Of a stretch of DNA of 64,000 nt, positions 1-8,972 are shown one piece after another. Below the pieces are notes generated by a model that was not told where the DNA came from, made no database searches, and saw only the letters and a list, made by a program, of their open reading frames with translations. Positions within the stretch are counted from its first letter, which is position 1. Each line of letters starts with the position of its first letter. A program made the position numbers and the translations under genes. This stretch comes from Roseovarius azorensis (GTDB lineage Bacteria > Pseudomonadota > Alphaproteobacteria > Rhodobacterales > Rhodobacteraceae): the NCBI RefSeq assembly GCF_900109455.1, contig NZ_FOAG01000014.1:1-64000 (forward strand), written 5' to 3'.

Positions 1-228
1 CCCATGGATGCCCTCTCCTTCAGCTTGTGATTCAACACCGCAAGCTTGGCACATTGCGATGCCGTCTGGGGAGAGCGGCATCCACCCCATCTCCACCTTA
101 AGTCATTGTTCCTGAAAAATTTCCATAAACCGTCCGTTCACCACGGACCCAACCGCTATGCCCAGTATCAGCTCTGTTTGGAGGGTCTAGTTTCCCTGTG
201 ACACGTGTTCCTAATAGCTCCGCTCGGT
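1..228. other. Left-edge region without a gene
   Basis: All frames are interrupted by stops here. One inverted repeat is visible at about 57-81: seven-base arms GATGCCG and CGGCATC around an 11-base loop. No T-run follows it, so it is not a convincing terminator. No promoter stands out. Confidence 0.5.
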
Positions 229-360
229 GTGCGCACATTCACGGACATGTTCAACGCAATCGCCGAAATCTGCGACCTCTACTCACCCGACGAAGCTGGA
301 ATTACTTCACGGCTACCGGATATGTCGCAGATTAAAGGCGCGGATGACCGAGCTGATTGA
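229..360 (+). CDS. Possible C-terminal remnant of a gene upstream of the helicase
   Basis: The frame is open from about 202 and runs from a GTG at 229 to TGA at 358-360. It reads like a real protein tail (it contains FNAIAEICDLYSPDEAG). It overlaps the preferred helicase start (ATG at 344) by 17 bases, the usual arrangement of neighbouring operon genes. I do not recognise the family. It could be the end of another defence-operon gene whose front part is lost before base 200, or a chance frame. Confidence 0.25.
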   Translation: MRTFTDMFNAIAEICDLYSPDEAGITSRLPDMSQIKGADDRAD

Positions 361-3300
361 ACAAGCCGCCCCCCAGCATACCGCGTGGATCATCCGCGGG
401 GAACCTGCCTCAACCGGATACGCCGTCCGTCTCGGATCTGGTCCCACCGACGAAAGTGTGGTCGCCCCTGGTGATTGGGCAGTCGTCGTAGGGTCCGACG
501 TCGATGCGGTGACGATCGTCGGCCGCATTCTGCGCATCCGGTCGGATGCCCATGGTCGAACCATTTATTTCGATCAGGCTCAAGCCATAGACCCGGCGGC
601 TCCCCTGACCGCGCTCGGCCTGACCGCGCCCAGCGCACCGGCAACACGGCTGCCGTGGGGTGATTTCTTGCGCGTCCTTCCGTTGCTCGGCGCCGCCTCA
701 CCTGACGCGGTGCCGCTGATCCAGGACGTGGTCTACGTTCGCGATCTTCTCGAGCTTTCCGTGCGGGATGACCTACTCGGCCCCGCGGAAGGGCCACGCG
801 AGTTGATCAAGGACATGAGCGTCCGCGATCGTTACCTCGTCGGCAAGTTGGCGCCCCGACACCCGGGGGACGATCAGACCGCTCAGGTGGAACCGGCTTC
901 CGCCGCCGATGAGGCCGGGGACCTCGAGGAAGAGCGGACCGCCTCGCTGCACGAGCCGGGGGCAGAATTCCCGAGTGCCACCGGCCGGGTGGAGCCCGAA
1001 GACGACGCGCTCGACGAGATCGACACCACAAACAACCAGTCACTGGTGCCTTCGAGCATGGGGCTGACCTTCTGCGTCGCGCCAGATGTGCAGGCTTTGG
1101 CGGTAGAGGCTCGGTGGGGCCGTTACGAGCGCGTCCCGAATGATGAGCATGACATCACCAAGACCCGGCGAAACCGCCAGACCGGCCGAGAAGAAGAGGT
1201 GAAGGTCAGGGTCTGGCGCCGCATCCCTTGTGGCGGTGTCGTCTCGCTGCCGCTCGTCGACGGTCAGATCAAACCGTCCACTCCCGACGCCGACCAACCC
1301 GACATTCGTCTACAGGGCACGGTTCGGACGAATGCCAAGGGCGAACGCCTCGTCACTCTGTTCCTCGTAAACGGACAGCTGGAGCCCGACGATAACAAGG
1401 ATCGCGCATGGCTGTTCCAGCCGGAGATCACTGTCGAGGCCCCCGAAGATCACGGTGACAGGTCGGTCTTTCGGCGTCGCCCCTCCAACGAAGTTGTAGT
1501 CGACGACCCGGAACGTGACCGTCTCGCCCTCATCTATCGCAACCGGCTCGAGTTCGCGGTCGGCCACGGAGTGTCCGTTCACGCGGATACGACGCCCGAG
1601 GAGCCGACGAAGGCGCATCGCGTCAGAACCGAGATTATCCCGCGCTACGAAGTCGCTGTCACCGAAACGCCCGGGCTTGACCCAAGGGACCGTCCAGCCA
1701 TGCGGCGCATGGTCGACGAGGGCTGGCTCGACATGACGCGGCTGGCGGAGATGGCGCCGGACGCGCTGCGCGAAGCCCTCTCCTGCCTCGTCGACGACTA
1801 CGCCGTCTGGATCGGTGAGCAGAAGGCCCGGCTAGGGTCCGAGATCACCGGCTTCGACGATCCGGGCAAGGACGTCATTGAGCGCTGCGAGGAGATCCTG
1901 CGCCGCCTTCGAGAGGGCATGGGCACGCTTTTCGCCGATCCGAAGGCGCTGGAGGCATTCCGCTTCGCCAACCGGTTCATGGCCATGCAGCGTGTCCGAA
2001 GCATCTACGCTCTGAAGCGCAGACGGAACGAAGCCGTCGACGTGACCACTTTGAACGTGCCGAAGAACAGGTCGTGGCGCCCGTTCCAGCTGGCGTTCCT
2101 GCTCCTGTCGATCCCGTCGCTCTCTGATCCGACTCACCCGGACCGGACGAAGCCAGTCGAGGCGTTCGCCGATCTCCTCTGGTTCCCGACGGGTGGTGGT
2201 AAGACCGAGGCCTATCTCGGTGTGGCGGCCTTCGCCATGGCATGCGCCGATTGAAGAATGATCTCGGCGGTCTCGACGCATCACGTGGTCTCGCCGTCAT
2301 CATGCGGTACACACTGCGACTGCTGACTCTGCAGCAGTTCCAGAGGGCGACGACGCTGCTCTGCGCGATGGAGGTCATCCGTCGTGCAGAAGACAAGACC
2401 TGGGGCAAGGAACCATTTTCGCTAGGTCTCTGGGTCGGTAATCGCGTGACACCGGGCACGACAGATGCGTCTCACCAGGCTGTCGAAGCCATTCGAAACA
2501 ACGACCGCAACAAAGCGGGAATCGCTTCGCCTGCACAACTGACCAGCTGCCCTTGGTGCGGTTCGGAGATCTCCGGAGGTCGCGACATCGAGGTCGACAG
2601 GATCGCCGGCCGAACGCTGATCTACTGCGGCGACAAGCTGGGCGGCTGCGATTTCTCGAAGGCGAAATCCACTGGGCAGCCTCACCCGGGGCTTCCCGTG
2701 AAAGTCGTCGACGAGGAAATCTATCACCGCCCGCCGACGATGATGATCGCGACCGTGGACAAGTTCGCGATGATGGCGTGGCGTCCCGAGGTTCGGAACC
2801 TTTTCGGCCGCGTCGAGCAGGAATGCGGACGCCATGGCTTGCTCTGGCCGAGTCACGACTGCGGCACGGGGCACCGAGCGAGGGGGGCATATCCGGCCGC
2901 CAGTGTGAAGCCGGTCCGCGCAATTCGACCACCAGACTTGATCATCCAGGACGAGTTCCACCTCATCAGCGGTCCGTTGGGCACCATGGTGGGTCTTTAC
3001 GAAACGGCCGTCGACGAACTGAGCAGCTGGGTTCTGGGCGACGAGAAGGTTCGTCCCAAGGTCGTGGCTTCCACCGCGACCGTGCGGCGGGCCGACGACC
3101 AGGTGCGCAACGTTTTCATGCGCCGAATTTCCGTGTTTCCGCCTTCCGGCCTGGACGTCGAAGACAATTTCTTCTTGGTCCAGAGACCCATTCTCGAGAG
3201 ACCCAGTCGACGGTACATGGGAATCTGCGCTCCCGGCAGCTCTCGCCCTGCAGTGCTGATCAGAACCTATACGGCGTTCCTCACCGCCGCGCAGGCGCTA

Positions 3301-4089
3301 TTCGATCGGTTCGGCCCGGTGGCCGACCCCTATATGACCCTCGTCGGCTACTTCAACTCGCTGCGAGAACTCGGAGGGATGAAGCGTCTGGCCGAAGACG
3401 ACGTCCAAACGCGTTCCTTCCGTGTTGATATGAGCCTGGTGGACCGACCGGGGCTCGCGCAGCGGCGGGTCGAGGAAATCAGCGAACTGACATCGCGGGT
3501 CTCCAGTCAGGACATCCCGAGATACCTCGATCAGCTCGAGGTTCCTTTCGATGGCACCTTCGACCCAGCACTAGGCAAATGGGTGACCAATAGGAAGCCA
3601 GGGGAGGCCCGGCCGATCGATGCAGTTCTCGCGACGAACATGCTGTCGGTCGGTGTCGACGTGAATCGTCTCGGAGTGATGGTCGTAAACGGCCAACCCA
3701 AGGGAACGGCCGAGTACATCCAGGCGACGAGCCGTGTGGGCCGAACGCCGCCAGGACTGGTGGCCACTGTGCTGACGTGGGCGCGGCCTCGGGACTTGTC
3801 GCATTACGAGACCTTCGAGCATTACCACGCGACCTTCTATCAGCACGTCGAAGCTCAATCCGTCACGCCGTTCTCGCCACGGGCGTTGGACCGAGGGCTT
3901 ACCGGCGCGATGCTCTCCATCATGCGTCACACCTACGATCCCTTCGCCGCAAACGACGGCGCTGGCGCCATGAACAGTCCTAGCCGCAAAGAGATGTTGG
4001 ATACGATAGGCGCAGTTGCCGCTCGTACCTGGGAAGTCATTGAAGACTCGGGGAAGAAGACCCTGACCGAGGCGGAGATGAAGAGGTGA
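344..4089 (+). pseudogene. drmA: DrmA-like DISARM helicase, split by a frameshift
   Basis: DISARM DrmA is a large cytoplasmic helicase-related protein of phage restriction. Here the frame 344-2254 (636 residues) ends soon after the Walker A motif FPTGGGKTEAY (coded around 2183-2215). The rest continues in another frame from 2242 to 4089: RRLKNDLGG, a zinc-ribbon pair CPWCG and CGDKLGGC near 2550-2660, motif II QDEFHL at about 2947-2964, motif V VGVDVNRLG near 3650 and motif VI QATSRVGR at 3721-3744. Joining the frames near 2236-2244 gives one continuous protein of about 1,240 residues. A single missing base there explains the split. The ATG at 344 has AAAGG about seven bases upstream and is preferred over the GTG at 227. 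The first roughly 130 residues precede the part I recognise as DrmA (VRDLLELSVRDDLLGP, coded near 730). Family assignment is from memory of DrmA motifs; another helicase of the same superfamily is possible. Confidence 0.68.
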
Positions 4090-4240
4090 ACGCCCTCCTT
4101 GGATTTACACGAGTCGAGTCTCCTGACGAAGGAATGGGAGATGAGGCAGCTCCACGGGCCCCGCTCGCACGGGCAGCACCGAACTGGGTGCCGGCCACTC
4201 AAGTCCACGGTGAAGGAATTTTCGTTCGCTTCGATGCAGA
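4086..4240 (+). pseudogene. drmB: Internal fragment of DrmB (DUF1998), both ends missing
   Basis: The frame opens with GTG at 4086, overlapping the helicase stop (GTGA) and preceded by GGAG. It encodes NALLGFTRVES, then APNWVPATQVHGEGIFVRFD. I recognise this as the middle of DUF1998/DrmB proteins, which normally have about 350 residues before this point and a long DUF1998 part after it. The similarity stops at about 4235-4245, where the opposite strand becomes the C-terminal part of a phage DUF6127 gene. The fragment cannot encode a working DrmB. The open frame continues to 4577 but is then only the antisense of phage genes. Confidence 0.6.
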
Positions 4241-4493
4241 TGCCCGCAAGGAGCGCGAGCATGATGCCGGTGGTGATGAGATGGACGGCGGTCTGGACCG
4301 CGGTGCGGCGTACGAAGCGGATGCAGTCGAGAAGCGAGCGGAGATCGCGAATGTCGAGGGCGGCATCCTTGCCGTCGATCCCGGCATCAGCGAGCGCACG
4401 CTTCGCGCCCTCTTCCGCGGCCTGGGACAGGAAGGCCCGGAACTCGGCCTCCGACATCCTCAGGTCGCCCTTGTCCGTTCGGGGCAAGATCAT
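4236..4493 (-). pseudogene. Phage DUF6127 family membrane protein, C-terminus lost at junction
   Basis: Starts at ATG 4493, overlapping the stop of the preceding tail fragment (ATGA). About 85 phage-like residues are visible: MSEAEFRAFLSQAAEEGAKR, a helix with LDIRDLRSLLDCIRFVRR, then a hydrophobic segment TAVHLITTGIMLALLAG. DUF6127 proteins sit near the lysis end of tail modules in Rhodobacterales phages and normally end soon after this membrane segment. Here the frame reads on into antisense of the DrmB fragment (ending at 3933), so the natural C-terminus has been replaced. Holin-like function is possible but not shown. Confidence 0.6.
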
Positions 4494-4873
4494 GACGAGA
4501 CGATCCCCGCTTCCGCCGGCAGCGTCGCCGCCGTCCAGGGGGTGCTGTCGGCCGGGTTCAGATCCCAGCTCGAATAGACCGGCGATGGCAGGTCGGCCGA
4601 GGGCGTGCCGGGCGTAGCGTCATAGTCCACGCCCCCCATGCGCAGGAAGCCCGCGATCCCGGTCGGACCGGCGGTGCCGAGCTGTGCCAGTTGCTTCACG
4701 TGCACGCCCGCGATGGTCGTGGCCCCGGCTGGGCCGGTCGGGCCCGCGAGCGAGAAGGACAGTCGCTGGCCGGCGATATCGCTCGCCACGCGGGTCACGA
4801 TGTCGTCGTCCTTGGTGGCAGTCGCGCCGGCGTGCGCGCAGTGATGTTGATTCTGGGCCGTGACCGATCTGGG
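4490..4873 (-). pseudogene. C-terminal part of a phage tail protein with a short collagen-like stretch
   Basis: The frame is open from 4873 (a TGA at 4874-4876 closes it upstream) to the stop at 4490. Coding character begins near ATATKDDDIVTRVASD and continues through LAGPTGPAGATTIAG, a Gly-Pro rich stretch typical of tail fibre or tip proteins. The only in-frame start is GTG 4798, inside the coherent sequence, so the N-terminus seems to be missing. The reading direction and ATGA overlap with the DUF6127 gene fit a phage late operon. The lost front part lies where the oppositely oriented gene at 4990-5424 now sits. Confidence 0.5.
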
Positions 4874-4989
4874 TCACATTCTGGCCAGGAAGCCCGGCTA
4901 AGGGATCACGAAGTTAGACGAGGATTACGTCAAGGCGTCTTTTTGCTTCCCCATAAGGCGGCGCCGACACGACACGTTGAGATAATTAC

Positions 4990-5424
4990 ATGCTTGAGAC
5001 TGACCACTCACTGTCTGGCCAACAGCCGACATTCCTCGGCCTTCCCCTGAACATGGACTGGCGAATGGGTCACGGTCAGAACTTGCCGCGTTGCGCCGGC
5101 GTCTACGTTGAAGTCCTCTGGCCGGTGCGCGGTATCCGCATCGGTCATTCGAAGAATATCCTCAGCCGACACAGGGGCGCGCTGCGGTGGTATCGCGCGA
5201 TGAAGGACGGGACTGACCGCAACATCAGCCGTCGGGGCATTCTCCCCGACTATGCGCGCCAGTACGGCGCAGGCGGACTCGAGGCCTTCGTCATCTCTGC
5301 CGATCCAGCTTTGGAGGACGAATTGCTCCGCAAGCGGTTGGAAGCTCATCTTCACGAATGGGCCGGGATTCAGACGGTCTGGCGGAACTTCAATACAGAG
5401 AACACCTCCCGCTACCTCGGCTGA
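4990..5424 (+). CDS. GIY-YIG-like nuclease domain protein, cargo gene inside the prophage remnant
   Basis: 144 residues, opposite in strand to all surrounding phage genes. Residues 37-39 are GVY, followed after ten residues by RIG (50-52), the spacing of the GIY-YIG pair. An arginine-rich turn follows (NILSRHR, 56-62), and a late glutamate-rich helix begins near residue 108 ([17 protein letters not shown]), matching the metal-ligand helix position. This arrangement suggests a small GIY-YIG superfamily protein. The second tyrosine is replaced by arginine, so activity is uncertain. No strong ribosome site precedes ATG 4990; ATG 5053 is an alternative but no better. It could be a phage moron or a gene brought in with a rearrangement. 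Confidence 0.5.
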
Positions 5425-5431
5425 GCTGCCC

Positions 5432-6280
5432 TCAGACGATGCTGGTGCCGCCGAAGGGATTGCGGCCCGGGATGTCGGGGAAACCCCCGAAGTTCAGAAG
5501 GTTGCCAAACTTGGCGGCACACGTGTCGCGGCGGAGATCGCAGCCGGGCGCCATGTCGATGACGGCGACCGTCTCTGGATCGCCGATCGCGGTCTCAAGC
5601 TCCGGCATGCGCCCCGCGAGCGTCAGCTTGTCCCCCACGTGCCCGGTGATGAACCCGAGCAGCCCCGCATGGCGCAGGACGCCGCCACGGAACCAACCGT
5701 CCGGTAGGAGCGCGGCCTCGGCCACGGTGATCTCGAGACCGGAACGTGCGGTCGCGGTTCCGCCCACGAAGAAGGTCTCGATGTCGAGGCGGCAGCCGCG
5801 GGAATAGAGCGCGTGGCGGCAGAGACGTTGGTACTTCGCCCGCACGCCTTCCCGGCGCATCGAGGTGAAGAGCGATTCAGCGCGCAGCGTGATCCGCCGT
5901 CCCTCTACGCGCGCCGAGACGATGCGGCCCTTCCAGTGCGCGACCACCTCGGCCGGGGCCTGTTCGTGGCCGCGGTAGATGGTGAGCGTCGTAACCGACC
6001 GGCCCCGGGGCCCGAGATAGCGGCGGGCGAAAGGATCGGAGAGCGGGAAGGTCACCGACAGGTCCACCCGACGCGGGTCGCTGCTCTGGACGACGGAGCC
6101 GTGGCTCGCGGCCGAGGGCTCCCAGATGAGATCCTCGGTCTCCTCGCCGATCGCGCCCGCGGGCGAGGTCCAGGCGCTCGCGCGGCTGGTGAAGCGCCAA
6201 ACGGCCGCACCTTCCGCAAAGAGGTAGAGGAAATACGGCCGCCCCTCGGCGGTCGAGGTCTCGGCAAGATCGTAGGTCAT
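5432..6280 (-). CDS. Phage BR0599 family tail protein
   Basis: 282 residues from ATG 6280. The C-terminal half has the family's pattern: RHALYSRGC, a later GCDLRRDTCAAKFGN, then NFGGFPDIPGRNPF at the end. BR0599/DUF2163 proteins are encoded among the tail-tip genes of siphophages and gene transfer agents. Its ATG overlaps, as ATGA, the stop at 6277-6279 of a 25-codon stretch that appears to be the original end of the upstream gene. The length is normal, so the gene itself looks intact within a decayed phage. The next gene leftwards is on the other strand. Confidence 0.75.
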   Translation of the reverse strand: MTYDLAETSTAEGRPYFLYLFAEGAAVWRFTSRASAWTSPAGAIGEETEDLIWEPSAASHGSVVQSSDPRRVDLSVTFPLSDPFARRYLGPRGRSVTTLTIYRGHEQAPAEVVAHWKGRIVSARVEGRRITLRAESLFTSMRREGVRAKYQRLCRHALYSRGCRLDIETFFVGGTATARSGLEITVAEAALLPDGWFRGGVLRHAGLLGFITGHVGDKLTLAGRMPELETAIGDPETVAVIDMAPGCDLRRDTCAAKFGNLLNFGGFPDIPGRNPFGGTSIV

Positions 6281-6354
6281 GAGGGCGTCTCGATCAGCGG
6301 CAGCGCCAGTTCGGTCCGGTTCGGGCCGTGCGTGAGTTCGATCCGGTCGGCATC

Positions 6355-7404
6355 CTAGCGGACCTTCAGGAGAAGATGCACGGGCGTACCAAGCGCAATG
6401 CTCTTGCCGGGGGCAGCGATCGAGAGCCGGATCCCGAGCGCGTCCCATGCCGCGGCAGTGATCTCGCGGAAGACCGGCCCGGTCGGGTGGTCGATCATCA
6501 GGTGTCGGCCGATCCAGATGGAGGGATCAGCGAGCGGTGCGACGACAATGGACGTCGCGCCAGAGGTGGCGGCGGCCTGCAGGACCAGTTCCCGGCCCCA
6601 GGTCGGCAGCCAGAGGGCGCGCTGGCGACCGCGCAGGGAGAGCAGCCAGCGCCGGCGAGTCAGCCGCGCGGCGCCGCGGTCGATGAGCGAGATGGTCGAC
6701 CGGCGCTGGACTTGGGTGAGGACGGGCTCGAGCACGACGGACCCGAAGCCGTTGTCGATGGCTTCCACGGTCTGGCCGAGCGTCTCTGCGAGCGGCTGGC
6801 GCAGGACAGCTGGATCGGTCAGCACGTCGAGCCCCAGGTGCTGGGGATAAGGACTGGCAGCAGCGCTGCCGTCGCTGAGCCGGAGCGTGAAGCTCGCCGT
6901 GACCGTCCCGAGCCCCTGGCGGCGGCGGTCGATCTCGACGGGCCGTGCGAGGAAGGCACTGCCGACCGGGGCCACGACGGCGTGCGCGAGACTGACGCCC
7001 GCCGCCACTGCAAGCTCCAGCCGGTCGGACAGCACGGCGGCAATCTCGACCAGATGTGCCCTGCCGCCATCGGCAGCGATGATGGCCTGCGCCGCCCCGT
7101 CAAAGGCGCCGTCGCTCGTGTCGACGAAGACCGTCAGGTCAGCCGCGTCGATCGCTGCCGTCGCAGGGCGCGCCAGATGCCAGAGCGGCAGGATCCAGTC
7201 GTCGAGCTGCCCGGCACGGCCGAGTTCTGCCGCCTCGGCGAGCCCCATGGCATCGAGAAGATGCAAGAGGGTCACTGTGGACCGTGGACCCGTGCGAAGC
7301 GCGATGCGCTGTTCGCCAGCCTCCGTGACGAGGACGTCGGTCGACCACTCCAGCACTTCCGTGACCGGCGTCTGCGCTGCGAAGGGCCAGAGCCGGTCAG
7401 GCAT
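6355..7404 (-). CDS. Phage tail-region protein, probably shortened by an amber codon
   Basis: 349 residues from ATG 7404, overlapping the tape-measure stop by eight bases. Features seen: EWSTDVL near residue 19, LRTGPRSTV near 35, DDWILPLWHLARP near 68. A W-x-LPLW pattern recurs in tail proteins of YuA-type siphophages, but I cannot name the family. The frame stops at TAG 6355-6357 and then stays open in the same frame for 25 codons (including IELTHGPN and LALPLIETPS) to a TGA at 6277-6279. That TGA overlaps the BR0599 start exactly as a coupled gene end would. The TAG therefore looks like a nonsense change, possibly of TGG, in a protein that was 375 residues long. Confidence 0.55.
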   Translation of the reverse strand: MPDRLWPFAAQTPVTEVLEWSTDVLVTEAGEQRIALRTGPRSTVTLLHLLDAMGLAEAAELGRAGQLDDWILPLWHLARPATAAIDAADLTVFVDTSDGAFDGAAQAIIAADGGRAHLVEIAAVLSDRLELAVAAGVSLAHAVVAPVGSAFLARPVEIDRRRQGLGTVTASFTLRLSDGSAAASPYPQHLGLDVLTDPAVLRQPLAETLGQTVEAIDNGFGSVVLEPVLTQVQRRSTISLIDRGAARLTRRRWLLSLRGRQRALWLPTWGRELVLQAAATSGATSIVVAPLADPSIWIGRHLMIDHPTGPVFREITAAAWDALGIRLSIAAPGKSIALGTPVHLLLKVR

Positions 7405-8563
7405 CGAGACCTCCCCGGTTGCGCCGGATCACGTTGACGATGAGCCGCTCGCCCGCGGGCGTCGCGAGATAGTCCCCAACGATCGCGGGATCGAGCACGT
7501 TGACGATGCGAGTCGCGGGCTGGGGCGCCGGGCCACCACCGTTGGCCTCTACGCCGAGCCGCCCGCCCGGACCGCGCCGCAGGGGTAGGATCGCCTCCGG
7601 TCCGGCCTCGCCCATGAGCCCGATCCCCCGCGCGAAGGGAAAAACCGTCGGACGGGACACAACACCACCCCGGGCGAAGGCCGTGACCTCGCCGGCTTGC
7701 GAGAACGCCCCGCCTCGGGCAAAGCCAGCGATGCCGAAGAGCCCGCCGATGGCGCTCCCGATCCAGCCGAAGAGACCGCCGCCGGTGCCCGTGCCGGAGA
7801 AGGCGCGGAAGAGCGCATCCTCGATCGGCTTGAAGGCCTGGTCGATGAGGCGGTTCGCGAGATTGCGCGCGATCCCCGCCACGGCACCCGCGAAGGTCTG
7901 CCAGCTGAGCTCGCCCGACTTCAGCGCCTCCTTGATCGGCCCGGTGATGTCTTCGGCCAGCCCCTTCGCGATTTCCTGCGTGCGTTCCACGGCAGCGCGG
8001 GCCGCATCCCAGGACTGGCGCGCGACATCGGCCGCACTCTGCATGGCACCGCCCGCGCGACCCGCGGCTTCGGCGGTCTCGTCGAGCGCGGCGGCCGGTC
8101 CTGCCCCGTCCTCACCGGACAGTGCTGCATCGAAACGCTCGGCAGCGACCGTCGCGCCATCGAGCGCCGTCTCTGCCTCCGTGCCGGTGCTGCTGACGGC
8201 GGCGCGCAGGACATCGAGTGCGGCAAGCGGCTGAAGCGCGCCGTCGGCCAGCGTGGAGGCCGTCTGACGCCAGGCTTCCGCCGAGGCAGCGGCTTCGCTG
8301 GCCGCCGCCGTCAGTCCGAGATCGGGAACGGCGAGTGGGTTGTCAGAGAAGGCCGAGGCGAAGGCATCGCGTGCGGCCGTTGCGGCCTCGGTGGCCGCAC
8401 CAGCGAAGCGGTTCTCGAGGCGGCCGAGATCAAGCTCGGCGATGACCCCGATGCGCCGCTCGACGCCGAGCGCCTCCAGCCCGGCGTTCACGCCCTCGAT
8501 GAAGCCGTTGATCCGTGTGACGACGCCATTCAGCATGGCCTCGACACCCTCGAAGGCGCTCAT
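7397..8563 (-). pseudogene. Phage tail tape-measure protein, C-terminal portion only
   Basis: 388 residues if started at ATG 8563, which shares a base with the stop of the DUF2190 gene (TGATG). The content is typical of tape-measure C-termini: Ala-rich helices, then ELSWQTFAGAVAGIARNLAN, hydrophobic Gly-rich FGWIGSAIGGLFGIAG, repeated FARGG motifs and MGEAGPEAILPLRRG. Intact tape-measure proteins carry a long N-terminal coiled-coil region. Several genes (head completion, neck, tail tube, chaperones) normally separate DUF2190 from tape measure. Their absence suggests an internal deletion that fused the head module to this fragment and accidentally kept a good start. Confidence 0.65.
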
Positions 8564-8898
8564 CAGAACGTCGCGTTCAGGCGCACCCTGCCGATGGTGT
8601 CGCCCGCGCCGCTCGCCACCGCCTCGGTCGCCACGCCGATGAGCGTGTTGTCGGTCGCGACCGTCGTGCAGTGCTTGTTGGTGTCGTCCCAATAGACCCT
8701 GGCGCCGACGGTCCATGCCTGGGAGCCGACCTTGGTGATGTCGAACACGCCGACGAGCGCGGTCTCGACGCTCTCGCCGAGGGCGGCGTCTCCGGCGGCG
8801 ATACCGAAGATGGAGCCGACGAGCAGGCCATCGCCGGAGGCGACGGCATAGGGCGCGGTCAGGGTGATGGTGTTGCCGGGCTGGACGTAGTTTTTCAT
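8563..8898 (-). CDS. DUF2190 family phage head protein
   Basis: 111 residues from ATG 8898, preceded by a strong ribosome site AGGAGGA. It begins MKNYVQPGNTITLTAPYAVA and contains AWTVGARVYWDDTNK and a terminal GRVRLNATF, the layout of the DUF2190 family. Members sit directly after the major capsid gene and are thought to decorate or stabilise the head. It follows the protease/capsid fusion by 74 bases. The length is normal. Confidence 0.75.
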   Translation of the reverse strand: MKNYVQPGNTITLTAPYAVASGDGLLVGSIFGIAAGDAALGESVETALVGVFDITKVGSQAWTVGARVYWDDTNKHCTTVATDNTLIGVATEAVASGAGDTIGRVRLNATF

Positions 8899-8972
8899 GG
8901 GGGTGATCCTCCTGGAAAGACGGAGGGCGGCCCGTGAGGACCGCCCGCGTGTCAGTGTTCAGGACGTGGGCC

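Noticed and set aside
6328..7437. + strand open frame of 369 codons over the tail genes
   Set aside because: Antisense of the tail protein gene; Arg/Asp/Gly rich without motifs.
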